Shown: piece after piece, positions 1-8,955 of the stretch
How the letters are laid out: the number at the start of each line of letters is the position of its first letter
Numbering within the stretch: the stretch's first letter is position 1
Assembly (NCBI GenBank): GCA_019163335.1
Contig: JAFLKM010000016.1
Location: forward strand, 1 to 41,721
Length of the DNA: 41,721 nt
Reading direction: 5' to 3'
Source of the DNA: Desulfobulbaceae bacterium
Lineage (GTDB): Bacteria > Desulfobacterota > Desulfobulbia > Desulfobulbales > Desulfocapsaceae
Position numbers and translations under genes: made by a program
The notes under the pieces: generated by a model
Databases searched by the model: none
Seen by the model: only the letters and a program-made list of their open reading frames with translations
Told to the model about the DNA's origin: nothing

Positions 1-120
1 TTTGCCGGCGGCATTGGACCAGGGTTCTTGTGGAACCTGGAGGGTTTCAACGACGTTTTGTCCGCAGCCGGAAAGCAGCAGGAGTAGCAGGCCGGCCAGT
101 GCGTAGTGCAACCTCTTCAT
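1..120 (-). CDS. Putative lipoprotein, N-terminal part only
   Basis: Only the first 40 codons are in the window; the gene runs off the left edge. The protein starts with MKRL, continues with a Leu-rich hydrophobic stretch and reaches the lipobox LLSGC at about residues 15-19, so a lipidated, membrane-anchored periplasmic protein is predicted. A GGAGAA ribosome binding site lies just before the ATG. It is the last visible gene of the minus-strand pilus operon, 54 bases after the secretin stop, so a pilus-related role is possible by position only. The visible part is too short to assign a family. Confidence 0.7.
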   Translation of the reverse strand, partial: MKRLHYALAGLLLLLLSGCGQNVVETLQVPQEPWSNAAGK

Positions 121-174
121 AATGTTCTCCCTGTAAAATCGGTATCGTTTTCTGTGGATCTTGTTTTTTAGATA

Positions 175-1974
175 TTAAATAATACGTGGTTTCAGTAAAA
201 TAATCAGTTCTCTTTTGTTTTTCACCTTTTCTTCATATCCAAAGAGATATTTTACTAGCGGGATATCACCTAAAACAGGGGCAAAATTAGCTTGATCATC
301 GTTCATGTCGCTGATCAGTCCACCAATGACCAGCATGTCCCCATTTTTTACCCGCACAGTCGTGCTCATTTCCCGAACATTAACAATGGGTAGGCCCATC
401 TTCACTTCAGTTTCTCCAGCGCCAGCAACTACAACAGCTTCTTCTGTTCCTTCTAATAGCTCAGAAGTTACAGGTACCAAGTTCAAGATGATCTCGTTAT
501 TATTAAGTATGGTAGCTGTTAGGCCTAGCCCAACTCCAGAAAGGATAGTCCCAGGCGTTGCAGTATAATTGGTAGTTCTATCAGCTCCTGTACCTGTGAC
601 CTCTGAGCTGACCTCTTTTAAATATGTGACATTGCGGCCAACAGAAATCATTGCAGGTTGTCCATTGAGGACACTGATCTTGGGATTAGAAAGAACCTTG
701 GTGTTTCCTTGAGTCTTGAGGGCGTTGAGAAATAAGGTGAAATCAGCGGTATTTATACTGACATCAGAAACTACTCGAGAATTAGTGGTGCCAGTTGTTG
801 GATCCCAATGGAAAATGCTTCCTTCATCACCAAATGCCACAGATCCATCTATTTTAAATCCACTCAGGACTTGATTCCAGTTAACCCCAATGGAGGAGCT
901 GTCAAGTAACTGGACTTCGATAATCTTTGCCTCAATGGAGATCTGTTTATAAATTTCTTTTTGTAGCGAGGTGAGATATGCCTCGACTTTTTCAACTAAA
1001 GGTCGTGGGGCCGTTACAGTTATTAAACCAACAGGTTTATCTATGATATAAAATCCTTTGCCACCGGCTATCTGACCCTGTTGAGAGTTTGTTCCCTGTT
1101 TGTCTATGTTCTCTTTATTATTACCTTTGCTATCGATATCTGTTTTAGCTTTGCCCTCATTTCCTTTGGAGAAATTTCTGCTACCTTCGACAGCACTTCC
1201 ATCTTGAATTTTACTTTTGTCTACTTCTTTGGCATCTTTACTAACATTTTCATTTTCACGACGCTGTGTCCATATTTCAAGAATACTGTCCAAGTTCAGC
1301 TTAATGTTATTCCATACGTCAAACTCATTTTTTTCACTTGAAATTTTGATAGTGCCTTCGATGTTGTTCATTGTACTTGGATCTGTCTGACCACCTCCCA
1401 GAGCATTCCCACCGGTTGTAACGCTCATTGTTTGTTTGGTAAAGGGCATGGCAATTTGGAACTGTTTGGTATCTCGATATTTGATAACAAGAGTACTACC
1501 TTGCAGTTCATAAAAATAATCAACCTGACGAAGAATATTGCCAATAGCCATGTAGAAATCATCATTGGCTTTGATGTCTACATCTACCAATATGTCTTGA
1601 TTGACATCACTGGCCCATGAAATATTCAATCTTTTTTGGCTTGCCAGGGGTTTCATGATTTCCCGCAAGGCAACCTTTTTCGTGGAGTTGATCCTGGCGC
1701 CTACCTTTAGGACTGCCTCGTCAGCTTGACTACTTAGTTCATCTTTGCTAGGGGAATCAATTGTATAGGCTGGTTTTTGATATTGAACTGGCAGGGAAGG
1801 GGGAGTCATGTCTTTAGTGACAGGTGCGGCTGATATTGCCTCGGGTTTTACGGCTTCTATCGTGGCTTTTTCGGAATCGTTGGCAGTAGGAGTACAGGCA
1901 ACAACGGCAAGTGAGACAAGGAAGAAGGCAAGGAACGAGGTGACTTGCGATCTGATTTTTGAGCTGAGTTTCAT
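175..1974 (-). CDS. Type IV pilus secretin, MshL/PilQ type, lipoprotein
   Basis: Outer-membrane ring protein through which the pilus fibre leaves the cell. The chosen start (599 aa) has an AGAGG site about 7 bases upstream; an in-frame start 14 codons earlier lacks one. The N-terminus is a signal sequence ending in lipobox VVAC, as in MshL-type secretins that are lipidated. A short N-terminal STN-like domain follows at about residues 95-165 (VALREIMKPLASQ onward). A Lys/Asp/Asn-rich low-complexity linker lies at about 240-305. The secretin core fills the C-terminal third, with the typical TTVRVKNGDMLVIGGLIS stretch and the ending ELIILLKPRII. The AMIN domain usual in PilQ is absent here but present in the next gene upstream. 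Family assignment is firm; MshL versus PilQ naming is not. Confidence 0.9.
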   Translation of the reverse strand: MKLSSKIRSQVTSFLAFFLVSLAVVACTPTANDSEKATIEAVKPEAISAAPVTKDMTPPSLPVQYQKPAYTIDSPSKDELSSQADEAVLKVGARINSTKKVALREIMKPLASQKRLNISWASDVNQDILVDVDIKANDDFYMAIGNILRQVDYFYELQGSTLVIKYRDTKQFQIAMPFTKQTMSVTTGGNALGGGQTDPSTMNNIEGTIKISSEKNEFDVWNNIKLNLDSILEIWTQRRENENVSKDAKEVDKSKIQDGSAVEGSRNFSKGNEGKAKTDIDSKGNNKENIDKQGTNSQQGQIAGGKGFYIIDKPVGLITVTAPRPLVEKVEAYLTSLQKEIYKQISIEAKIIEVQLLDSSSIGVNWNQVLSGFKIDGSVAFGDEGSIFHWDPTTGTTNSRVVSDVSINTADFTLFLNALKTQGNTKVLSNPKISVLNGQPAMISVGRNVTYLKEVSSEVTGTGADRTTNYTATPGTILSGVGLGLTATILNNNEIILNLVPVTSELLEGTEEAVVVAGAGETEVKMGLPIVNVREMSTTVRVKNGDMLVIGGLISDMNDDQANFAPVLGDIPLVKYLFGYEEKVKNKRELIILLKPRII

Positions 1975-2166
1975 GGAAAACCTCTTGGCCATTAAAGAAT
2001 AAGCGAAACGTGTCATGTCTGTGCTAACCTAGATGGAGCGTGAACCTGTAAAAAATATTCAATAGCTTAACTGACGAAAATTAGAGTTGCACCGGCGGTG
2101 CACAGCAAAGCGCAATATGCTGCCTTAGCGGCGCACCTAATCAATGGGGCAATAAACTTTATAACT

Positions 2167-3822
2167 TTATATCCCTGGAGACATATCACCGCCAAGTCGG
2201 CTTTGGACATACTCTTTCAAACCGGGGGCCAACGGATATCCAGAGGCCAATAGCGCCCGATACTGTTCGGAAGCCTTGTCCCTCTGGCCGATTTGGTCAA
2301 AGATCCTGGCCTTGGCGACCATGGTGTCTACGGATTCTCCATAAAGAGTATTGTAACGGGTCAGAAGTTTCAGGGCGTTATCCGGCTGACTATTCTGTTC
2401 GCTGAAGCTGGCATAGCTGAGTAGGGCCTCTTTCATCGGGGTTGGGTCGCTGATGCTTTGAGCAAAATAGCCTGTGGCCTCAGAAGTCTGGTTCATGTTT
2501 GCAAGGCCAATGGCAGCATAGAGGGCAGCTTGGGTGCTTTTAGGCTGTATCTTTAAACCTTCCTTGGCAAAGTGTACGGCCTTGGCGTTCATGCCCAAGT
2601 TTACCAGATAAATCGCGGCTAAACGGTTTGTTACTTTAGCGTTTTTAGGATCGAGCTTCAGGGCCTGCTCATAAAGGGCGGCTGCCTTTTCCATATTGTC
2701 AGCATTTTCCTCAATCCTTCCCTTGCGAATGAACTCCTTCGACTGTGTCATCTCTTCTGATTGGGCAGCAGACTGTTCAATGACCAAGGCATTTTGTTCC
2801 TGCTGGACAATTTCAAGATCAGCCTCTACGGTCAAATTGTCCTGAGCACGTTCCGGCCACACAAAGGCTTTTTCGGCCGGATAGATGACGATGGTGTTAA
2901 AGCGTTCTTCTTTGCGCAGGTCTTTGAGGTTCAATATGATGTCCAAGGCAAAATCCCAAGGCACATCATTGAGCGCCAGGGTGAGCGAGCCTTTTACTGC
3001 CTCGTCGACGATGATGTTGATGCCGCTGATTTCCCGAAACAGGCGAAAGACATTGTGCAAGTCGATTTTGTAAAAATCTACACTGATCCGTTTAGCGCCT
3101 TTATATTGGCCAAAGTCGAATGAATTTTTCAGGGAATCTTTTGAATTTTCATTGGTGCTTTGTTCTTTGGTCTTCCCCTTGCTTAAAGCCGTTGTGGAGG
3201 AGGCAATGAGCTTTTCAAGAGTCGGATCAGCCGGGGTTTTGCTCTCTTTAGCGTTTGCTGTCTGAGCTTCTTTCTTTGTTGCTGGTGTTGGTGATGAAGC
3301 AAAGGCGGCATCAGTTTGTGCCGGGGAAGCCGAAGGGGAAGTCGCTTCTTTAGCGTTTGCTGACTTAGCAGCTTGGGTGGGGTCAGTTTTTGGGTGAATC
3401 AAGATCAGCAGATTGTTTTTGTCACGATCAACGGTATAGGTGTGACCATCTTTGATAGTCATTTCAAAACGGGTGATAGGGGGATCTTGATCCGTAAGGG
3501 CTTTTGCAGCCAGTTTAACCAGGCTATTGTCCGGGATAAGGGTGCCGGAGTTAATCTTTTTGTCAAGATTGGCATTCGCAATATCAATGATAAGCCTGGC
3601 TGGATTGAATAACTCGTACATTGTGTAAACAGGGGGGGCGTTGCCGACAATCTCAATACTTAAGGCATCTCCTTGTTGATTTGATTTGATTGCCTGGATG
3701 AGATAGCTGCTGGCAGCCACTTTTGGCGCAGTCTCAGCAAGGACCGGTCTTGAGTTAAAGCCGAGCAGAAGGCAACAGACAAGAAAAATTGTCAGTTGGA
3801 ATTTAAAGAGTGTTGGATACAT
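2167..3822 (-). CDS. AMIN-STN-TPR pilus assembly protein without secretin core
   Basis: A 551 aa exported protein with a Sec signal peptide (LTIFLVCCLLLGF, cleavage probably after VLA near residue 29). An AMIN-like domain covers about residues 38-145; AMIN domains bind peptidoglycan in PilQ. A Ser/Thr/Ala/Lys-rich linker covers about 150-235. An STN/secretin N1-like segment (VDFYKIDLHNVFRLFREI) lies at about 248-325. TPR repeats cover about 370-530 (ALYEQALKLDPKNAKV). The first two domains are those of the periplasmic half of PilQ, but no secretin core follows; TPRs replace it. It lies between pilP and the secretin with only 3 bases to pilP, and its ribosome binding site GGGAGAAGAG sits in the end of pilP. 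It probably links the PilP/secretin complex to the wall, partly resembling MshN. Confidence 0.85.
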   Translation of the reverse strand: MYPTLFKFQLTIFLVCCLLLGFNSRPVLAETAPKVAASSYLIQAIKSNQQGDALSIEIVGNAPPVYTMYELFNPARLIIDIANANLDKKINSGTLIPDNSLVKLAAKALTDQDPPITRFEMTIKDGHTYTVDRDKNNLLILIHPKTDPTQAAKSANAKEATSPSASPAQTDAAFASSPTPATKKEAQTANAKESKTPADPTLEKLIASSTTALSKGKTKEQSTNENSKDSLKNSFDFGQYKGAKRISVDFYKIDLHNVFRLFREISGINIIVDEAVKGSLTLALNDVPWDFALDIILNLKDLRKEERFNTIVIYPAEKAFVWPERAQDNLTVEADLEIVQQEQNALVIEQSAAQSEEMTQSKEFIRKGRIEENADNMEKAAALYEQALKLDPKNAKVTNRLAAIYLVNLGMNAKAVHFAKEGLKIQPKSTQAALYAAIGLANMNQTSEATGYFAQSISDPTPMKEALLSYASFSEQNSQPDNALKLLTRYNTLYGESVDTMVAKARIFDQIGQRDKASEQYRALLASGYPLAPGLKEYVQSRLGGDMSPGI

Positions 3823-3825
3823 TGT

Positions 3826-4392
3826 TTACTCTTCTCCCTTTTTCTTTAAATGCATAACGATATTGTTGGTTAATTGCTTGCCGGCTCGGGTGAGTGATGT
3901 TTCTTCGATGATAACCTGATTAGGGCCAATCGTTGCTACAACCCCTTTTTTGCCAATCTTCATCCCGGGGCGAATGGCGTATCCCTGGCCGGAAGCATCT
4001 TCGACCATGGCAAGTTCTGCATTGTCTTCGAAAATAATGGCGACCAGTTTTAATTGGCCGGGTTCAAATAATTGCATGCCGGTTGGCGTTTCCTCACTCT
4101 CAACTATTTCATCCATATTGGTTTCGTTTTTGGCCTTTTCTGTAATAAAAGGGCGAAAGGGATCCGGGCGTCCTTCCAGCTGGTATGAGAAAACGACCGA
4201 TGGAGCACCGGGAGTCAACGGCAGATCCTGAGAGAGTTGGCCGCTGGCATAAGTTGTCTCTGGAGCATTCACGGTTTCAGGGACTGCATGAATGGACAGG
4301 GGCCAGATGATGGTCAGAATAATGCTCAGCGGAAGCGTTAACTTTCTGGTATTAGGTAGCATTTTTGAAAAACAGGGCATCAGGGTTATCAT
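3826..4392 (-). CDS. pilP: Type IV pilus assembly lipoprotein-like PilP
   Basis: PilP links the inner-membrane PilN/PilO dimer to the secretin. The 188 aa protein has an N-terminal hydrophobic segment (LPLSIILTIIWPLSI) and then a flexible part with YQLEGRPDPFRPF, the hallmark lead-in of PilP. A small beta domain at about residues 105-180 includes YAIRPGMKIGKKG and VIIEE. No lipobox Cys is visible, unlike many PilPs, so membrane anchoring may be by an uncleaved signal segment. The start overlaps the pilO stop as ATGA, implying translational coupling; Met5 and Met11 are alternative starts. Confidence 0.88.
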   Translation of the reverse strand: MITLMPCFSKMLPNTRKLTLPLSIILTIIWPLSIHAVPETVNAPETTYASGQLSQDLPLTPGAPSVVFSYQLEGRPDPFRPFITEKAKNETNMDEIVESEETPTGMQLFEPGQLKLVAIIFEDNAELAMVEDASGQGYAIRPGMKIGKKGVVATIGPNQVIIEETSLTRAGKQLTNNIVMHLKKKGEE

Positions 4393-5012
4393 TTCTTTGC
4401 AGCTGGTGGTTGTTCCAGTTTTTTATTGGTAAACTGATATGTGACCAAACGACAAGAAGAATCAAGAAGAATTTCACCCTCACTCTTATTGGGAGCACTG
4501 ATTTTTACATTGGAGACGCTGACAATGCGATTAAGTTTGCTGACATGATCAAGAAAACTTCCAAGGTTGTGATAGGGTCCTCTGACCTGAATATCAACTG
4601 GAATTTCAGAGTAAAAATCTTTGGGTAAAGCTGCAAGGGGTTTAAAGGTGAGGAATTCAAGGCCAGCCCCTTGTCCTTCTGCCGATATATCAGTCAATAG
4701 ACGGGGGATTTCTTTTTCTTTGGGAAACAGCACTGCCGTCTCCGCAAATTGTTCTTCAACTTTTACCATCTCTGCCCTGTGTTTATCGACAGTGGCGGCA
4801 GTAGCTTTGGCTTTTGCAAGTTCTTGGGCGGCTGTATTTTTTTGCTGGATCAGCGTTGCGATTTCTTTACTCTTGGGCTGATACCACACAAAGAAAAAAA
4901 TAATGAGCGGCAGGAGCAACAGCACTGCTGCTCCAATAATTTTATGCTTCCTTTCTAGAGGCAGGTATTTTTTATCTATAAAGGTTGCAAATGCCTGGTT
5001 ATTCATTTTCAT
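4389..5012 (-). CDS. pilO: Type IV pilus assembly protein PilO
   Basis: An inner-membrane protein of the pilus alignment complex, 207 aa. It has a short cytoplasmic N-terminus, one transmembrane helix at about residues 25-44 (AAVLLLLPLIIFFFVWY), a coiled coil at about 48-95, and a ferredoxin-like periplasmic domain with the family stretch PVDIQVRGPYHNLGSFLDHVSKLNRIV. Length and domain order are normal for PilO. It follows pilN by 16 bases and overlaps pilP by 4, so it sits in one operon with pilM, pilN and pilP. Confidence 0.93.
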   Translation of the reverse strand: MKMNNQAFATFIDKKYLPLERKHKIIGAAVLLLLPLIIFFFVWYQPKSKEIATLIQQKNTAAQELAKAKATAATVDKHRAEMVKVEEQFAETAVLFPKEKEIPRLLTDISAEGQGAGLEFLTFKPLAALPKDFYSEIPVDIQVRGPYHNLGSFLDHVSKLNRIVSVSNVKISAPNKSEGEILLDSSCRLVTYQFTNKKLEQPPAAKK

Positions 5013-5028
5013 ACAGAGATAAATAGGG

Positions 5029-5610
5029 TTATTTTTCCTGTTGAGTTTTCTGGGCAGTTATTTCCGGGGGTGTGCTAACCGCGCATTGAAGGGAAAAGGC
5101 CTTCAGATCCTGTCCTGCTACTTTCGTAAGTGATGAATCGGAAAGATTGATATCGCTAATAAAAGCAGAAGCATCCAGTGCGTTCATAAATTCAGCGATG
5201 GTTTTATTATCAAGAGCGATGCCTTTCAGAGAAAGAGAGCCGCCTTGCTGGTCAAGGGCTGTAAGCCATATTCGGGTGCTGTCCAGTTTTCTGGCGACCT
5301 CATCGAGGACGTGAACAGTGAGTGAGGAGTCTTTTTTTAATTGTTTGATGATGCTGATCTTGTTTTCCAGTTCTTTCTTGTCTGCCCCAAGCTTTTTGAT
5401 CTCAGCCAAAATTTTATCATAGGTCTGTTTCTCCTGATTCAGTTTGGTGATTTCTGTCTGAATGGCGCTGGCTTTATTGGCCTGCATCACACTGATGGCG
5501 CCAAGAATAAGCACGATCAAAAGAAAGCACGCCGCAAAACTGAAGAGCTCATTACGGGCTCCTGCTTGTTTTTGAAGCTGCCGGATGGGAAGCAGGTTGA
5601 TTTTGAGCAT
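5029..5610 (-). CDS. pilN: Type IV pilus assembly protein PilN
   Basis: 193 aa. The cytoplasmic N-terminus reads MLKINLLP, the conserved INLLP motif that docks into PilM. One transmembrane helix lies at about residues 25-43, followed by a coiled coil at about 45-95 and a periplasmic domain that in this family pairs with PilO. No clear ribosome binding site precedes the ATG. It is 113 bases downstream of pilM, longer than the other gaps in this operon; I saw no terminator there. Confidence 0.92.
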   Translation of the reverse strand: MLKINLLPIRQLQKQAGARNELFSFAACFLLIVLILGAISVMQANKASAIQTEITKLNQEKQTYDKILAEIKKLGADKKELENKISIIKQLKKDSSLTVHVLDEVARKLDSTRIWLTALDQQGGSLSLKGIALDNKTIAEFMNALDASAFISDINLSDSSLTKVAGQDLKAFSLQCAVSTPPEITAQKTQQEK

Positions 5611-5723
5611 ATTTAAAACCTAAGCCGCTATAATAAATAAAAAAAACGTTGCTTATAAATAAATGAATGAGGCTTTGTTTAAAAAAATGGAGCTAAATAA
5701 TGTGGCTCTATGCTTAACGGATT

Positions 5724-6782
5724 CTAAATAACTGATGTGCGAATGGCAAGACCGGCCGCAATGGCCATTTCCGGGCCAATATTGTTGAGGTATTCTGTGT
5801 CTATTTGTTTTGGATTTTTGAGCATTTTCATGAAAGGATTGAAAATTTCAACCGGCACATTCGTTTCTTTTTGTAAAAACTCTGTCAGTCCAGCCACTTT
5901 AGATCCACCGCCACTGAGTACCAGTTTGTCCAGTTGCTGATTGGCTTTGTTGGAATGATACAGGTCAATGGCTTTTTTTATTTCTAAAACCCATTGAGAG
6001 CAAATGGAGGTGAAGATCCTTGCTATCTGTTCTTGTTTATCTTCGGCTGGAGCCTGGCCGATCTTTAATGCTTCAGCCTCTTCTGTGGTGATATCGAATG
6101 CTTCTGCGATCTGTTCAGTCAACTGCCGGCTTCCCATGACGATATCTTTTGCAATCACGGATGTGCCGTTGCTGATGATGTTGATATGCATTTTTGTGGC
6201 GCCGATATCCACTATGGCAACATTCTCATGTAGTGGATAATTGGATTCGTATATATTTTCCAGGGCAAAGGCATCCACATCGACGACCACTGGCTGCAGC
6301 CCCAGACCTCGAAGCATATTCAGATATTCATCAACAATTTCTTTTTTGGCGGCCACCAGGATGATATCGGTGGAGTTGGAGTTTTCGGAGTTGGTCTTGA
6401 GATCTTGAAAGTCGAGATAGACGTCATCAATATCAAAGGGAATGTATTGCTCAGCTTCTGCAGTAATGTATTCCTCAAGCTGTTTTTCTTCCATAACTGC
6501 AAGGTGGATTTTTTTTACAATGACGGAGTAGCCGGAAATGGAGATTGCAATTTTTTTATGCTTAATTTTTAGATTTTTCAGGAGTTCGGTAATGGCGGTT
6601 CCAACGGCTTCAGGGTTGTGCAATGAGCCATCTTCTACGGCTCCTTCAGGAAGAATGATGCTCCCGAGATTGACGATGGAATAGGTTTTGTCTGTGAGCT
6701 TCAATTCACATATCTTGATGGAATGGGAGCCGATGTCTATGCCGAGGGCTAATTTTTCTGTGGAGAGAAAAGGGAGTTTCAT
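5724..6782 (-). CDS. pilM: Type IV pilus assembly ATPase-fold protein PilM
   Basis: A cytoplasmic actin-like protein that binds the PilN N-terminus. The chosen start gives 352 aa beginning MKLPFLSTEK, matching the usual PilM length of about 350; the open frame continues 20 codons upstream without a better ribosome binding site. Actin-fold signatures are visible: LALGIDIGSHSIKICEL (phosphate 1), VAIVDIGATKMHINII (phosphate 2) and LVLSGGGSKVAGLTEFL (adenosine). It is the first gene of the minus-strand pilus operon. No pilus motor (PilB/PilT) or pilin is in the window. Confidence 0.92.
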   Translation of the reverse strand: MKLPFLSTEKLALGIDIGSHSIKICELKLTDKTYSIVNLGSIILPEGAVEDGSLHNPEAVGTAITELLKNLKIKHKKIAISISGYSVIVKKIHLAVMEEKQLEEYITAEAEQYIPFDIDDVYLDFQDLKTNSENSNSTDIILVAAKKEIVDEYLNMLRGLGLQPVVVDVDAFALENIYESNYPLHENVAIVDIGATKMHINIISNGTSVIAKDIVMGSRQLTEQIAEAFDITTEEAEALKIGQAPAEDKQEQIARIFTSICSQWVLEIKKAIDLYHSNKANQQLDKLVLSGGGSKVAGLTEFLQKETNVPVEIFNPFMKMLKNPKQIDTEYLNNIGPEMAIAAGLAIRTSVI

Positions 6783-7205
6783 TATTGCTCGATCATGCTT
6801 TATTTTCTTATTATGCATCTTGGATGCAAGTAATTTTACCAATGATTACAACCCTGTTTTACATAAAGGCCATAAAAATAAATCTTTGTCAAGAAAACTT
6901 ATTGGAAAATAGTTTATTATTTCTAATAAAATAAATGGGTAAAGAGATAAATTCACTTTTCTTGAATGGGTGGGCACAACAGGTTGATGTCGAAGATTAT
7001 TTAATATGCTTTTAGTTGTGTAAAGGTCTCTTTTGCTGGGAGGACTAAATACCGTCGCCAGTCAATATCTTTTTCATTGTGGAACTTCCTTGAAAATAGA
7101 GGTTTTTTGAAGTAATCAGATACGGGAAAGATATATATGTCAAATATTGAGAGATGATTTTTTCGGTTGTTTTGCACTGAATCTTCAAAAATAGGATTGA
7201 ACAGC
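6783..7205. other. AT-rich divergent intergenic region between pilM and lepB
   Basis: This 423-base stretch separates two divergent genes and should hold the promoters of both the pilus operon and lepB. It is clearly richer in A and T than the flanking genes. I found no confident promoter pair, terminator or small gene. A 72-codon minus-strand frame at 7001-7219 runs into the start of lepB, has no ribosome binding site and resembles nothing I know, so I did not call it. Confidence 0.5.
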
Positions 7206-7841
7206 GTGGTCAAGAACAAATCAGTTTTCAGAGAGTATCTCGAAGCGATTATTGTAGCAGTACTTTTAGCTCTTTTTGTCCGGACCTTTGTGGTTCAGGC
7301 TTTTAAAATTCCTTCCGGCTCCATGCTGCCTACTTTGCAGATTGGCGACCATCTGCTCGTTACCAAATTTAGTTACGGGGTGACGTTGCCAATAACCGGT
7401 ACCGTCCTGTTTTCTCGTCCTGGGCCAGTTCACGGGGATGTGGTGGTTTTTCGTTTTCCTCGTGACCGTTCCCTGGATTATATCAAACGGGTTATAGGAG
7501 TAGGTGGTGATACCATTGAAATTAGAGATAAGCAGGTCTTTGTGAATGGTCAAAAGATTGCCGACCCACACGCCCACTATACCTCTCGTGACATCATGAG
7601 TGCTGCCGGGGGGCCCAGAGATAATTTTGGCCCGGTAACGGTTCCGGTGGGAAAAATCTTTCTCATGGGTGATAACCGTGACAATAGTTTTGACAGTCGT
7701 TTCTGGGGTTTTGTTGATCTGCCGGAAGTCCTCGGGAAAGCCTTGATTATCTATTGGTCCTGGGATGTGGATAAAGCCGTGTTTTCTTTGAGTCGCTATG
7801 CATCCATTCGCTGGGATCGTCTTGGGGATTTCGTTCATTAA
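7206..7841 (+). CDS. lepB: Signal peptidase I
   Basis: Inner-membrane serine/lysine peptidase that removes Sec and Tat signal peptides. Starting at the GTG (AGGA about 9 bases upstream) gives 211 aa; a TTG 13 codons earlier is possible. A single transmembrane helix covers about residues 12-30. The catalytic Ser is Ser39 in IPSGSM and the general-base Lys is Lys94 in LDYIKRVIG. Box D GDVVVFRFP and box E MGDNRDNSFDSRFWG are both intact. All family boxes are present, so the enzyme should be active. It is divergent from the pilus operon and precedes pyrB by 139 bases. Confidence 0.95.
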   Translation: MVKNKSVFREYLEAIIVAVLLALFVRTFVVQAFKIPSGSMLPTLQIGDHLLVTKFSYGVTLPITGTVLFSRPGPVHGDVVVFRFPRDRSLDYIKRVIGVGGDTIEIRDKQVFVNGQKIADPHAHYTSRDIMSAAGGPRDNFGPVTVPVGKIFLMGDNRDNSFDSRFWGFVDLPEVLGKALIIYWSWDVDKAVFSLSRYASIRWDRLGDFVH

Positions 7842-7980
7842 TATATTTCCTCGGAATGAGTGGCAATTTCGCTAAAAAAGCCTTTTTCTTAAAATGTCGT
7901 AGCAGAGAACAGACTGAAAGTATTTGAAGGCAAAATACTGGTTCCAGCTTGCTGCATAAAAATAACCAACAGCTCCCAAC

Positions 7981-8943
7981 ATGGATACGGACGTGAAAAA
8001 AAAATATCATTTCCGACATAAGCATCTTCTGGAGATGGCTCAGTTTTCAGTGGAAGACGTTCTTCATGTCCTCGCAACAGCTCGTTCATTCAAAGAAATC
8101 TCTGCGCGCCCCATTAAAAAAGTTCCTACTCTGCGTGGCAAGACGGTTATTAATTTTTTCTTTGAGCCATCAACTCGCACCCGTCTCTCCTTTGAAATCG
8201 CAGCTAAGCGGATGAGTGCCGATACCTTTAATATCTCTGCATCCACCAGTTCGGCACAAAAGGGGGAAACGCTCATTGATACGGCTCGTAATCTTGAGGC
8301 CATGAATCCCGATGTTATTATCCTTCGTCATCCCAGTTCCGGTGCGCCTCAACTTTTGGCCCGACATGTGAGCGCCTCCATTATTAATGCCGGTGATGGT
8401 GCCCATGAACATCCCAGTCAGGGGCTCCTTGATCTGATGACTGTGACCGAGCACAAAGGCAGTATCGAAGGGCTGACCATTGCGATTATTGGTGATATCG
8501 TCCATAGCAGGGTGGCCCACTCTGATATCATCGGATTTACCAAGCTGGGCGCCCAGGTCAGAGTAGCCGGGCCCGCGACCTTTATTCCGCCCCGGCTTGA
8601 CATGCTGGGAGCGCAGGTCTGCTCCACGGCAGCCGAGGCAGTTTCAGGCGCTGATGTGGTGATGGCCCTGCGGATTCAACAGGAACGCCAGCATGATCCA
8701 TTGATTCCCTCTCTGCGTGAATATGCCAGATTCTACGGGGTAAATCGAAAACTGCTCGAACTTGCCAAAAAAGATGTGCTGGTCATGCATCCCGGCCCCA
8801 TTAATCGTGGGGTTGAGATGAGTCCGGATGTGGCTGATGGCCCCGGGGCGGTCATTCTCGATCAGGTCGCCAACGGCGTGGCCATTCGTATGGCCTTGTT
8901 ATATCTGGTTATGGGCGGAGATAAGGGCGCGGCCACTACTTAA
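7981..8943 (+). CDS. pyrB: Aspartate carbamoyltransferase catalytic subunit
   Basis: Joins carbamoyl phosphate and aspartate in pyrimidine synthesis. The 320 aa length is normal. Conserved motifs are the carbamoyl-phosphate loop STRTR (64-68), the mobile Lys in SAQKGET (94), HPSQ (144-147) and [10 protein letters not shown] near residues 268-277. The ATG used has no clear ribosome binding site, but the family N-terminus (FRHKHLLEM) supports it. pyrC follows after 12 bases, so the two enzymes are probably co-transcribed. No regulatory subunit gene (pyrI) is present. Confidence 0.96.
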   Translation: MDTDVKKKYHFRHKHLLEMAQFSVEDVLHVLATARSFKEISARPIKKVPTLRGKTVINFFFEPSTRTRLSFEIAAKRMSADTFNISASTSSAQKGETLIDTARNLEAMNPDVIILRHPSSGAPQLLARHVSASIINAGDGAHEHPSQGLLDLMTVTEHKGSIEGLTIAIIGDIVHSRVAHSDIIGFTKLGAQVRVAGPATFIPPRLDMLGAQVCSTAAEAVSGADVVMALRIQQERQHDPLIPSLREYARFYGVNRKLLELAKKDVLVMHPGPINRGVEMSPDVADGPGAVILDQVANGVAIRMALLYLVMGGDKGAATT

Positions 8944-8955
8944 TGAACGGGGATC

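Noticed and set aside
6965-6990. Sigma-54-like GG/GC pair (TGGGCAC then TTGA) ahead of lepB
   Set aside because: The -12 element reads TTGA, not TTGC, and spacing is only approximate; not better than chance in this region.
7001-7219. Minus-strand frame of 72 codons between pilM and lepB
   Set aside because: It overlaps the lepB start, has no ribosome binding site and has a composition like translated AT-rich intergenic DNA.
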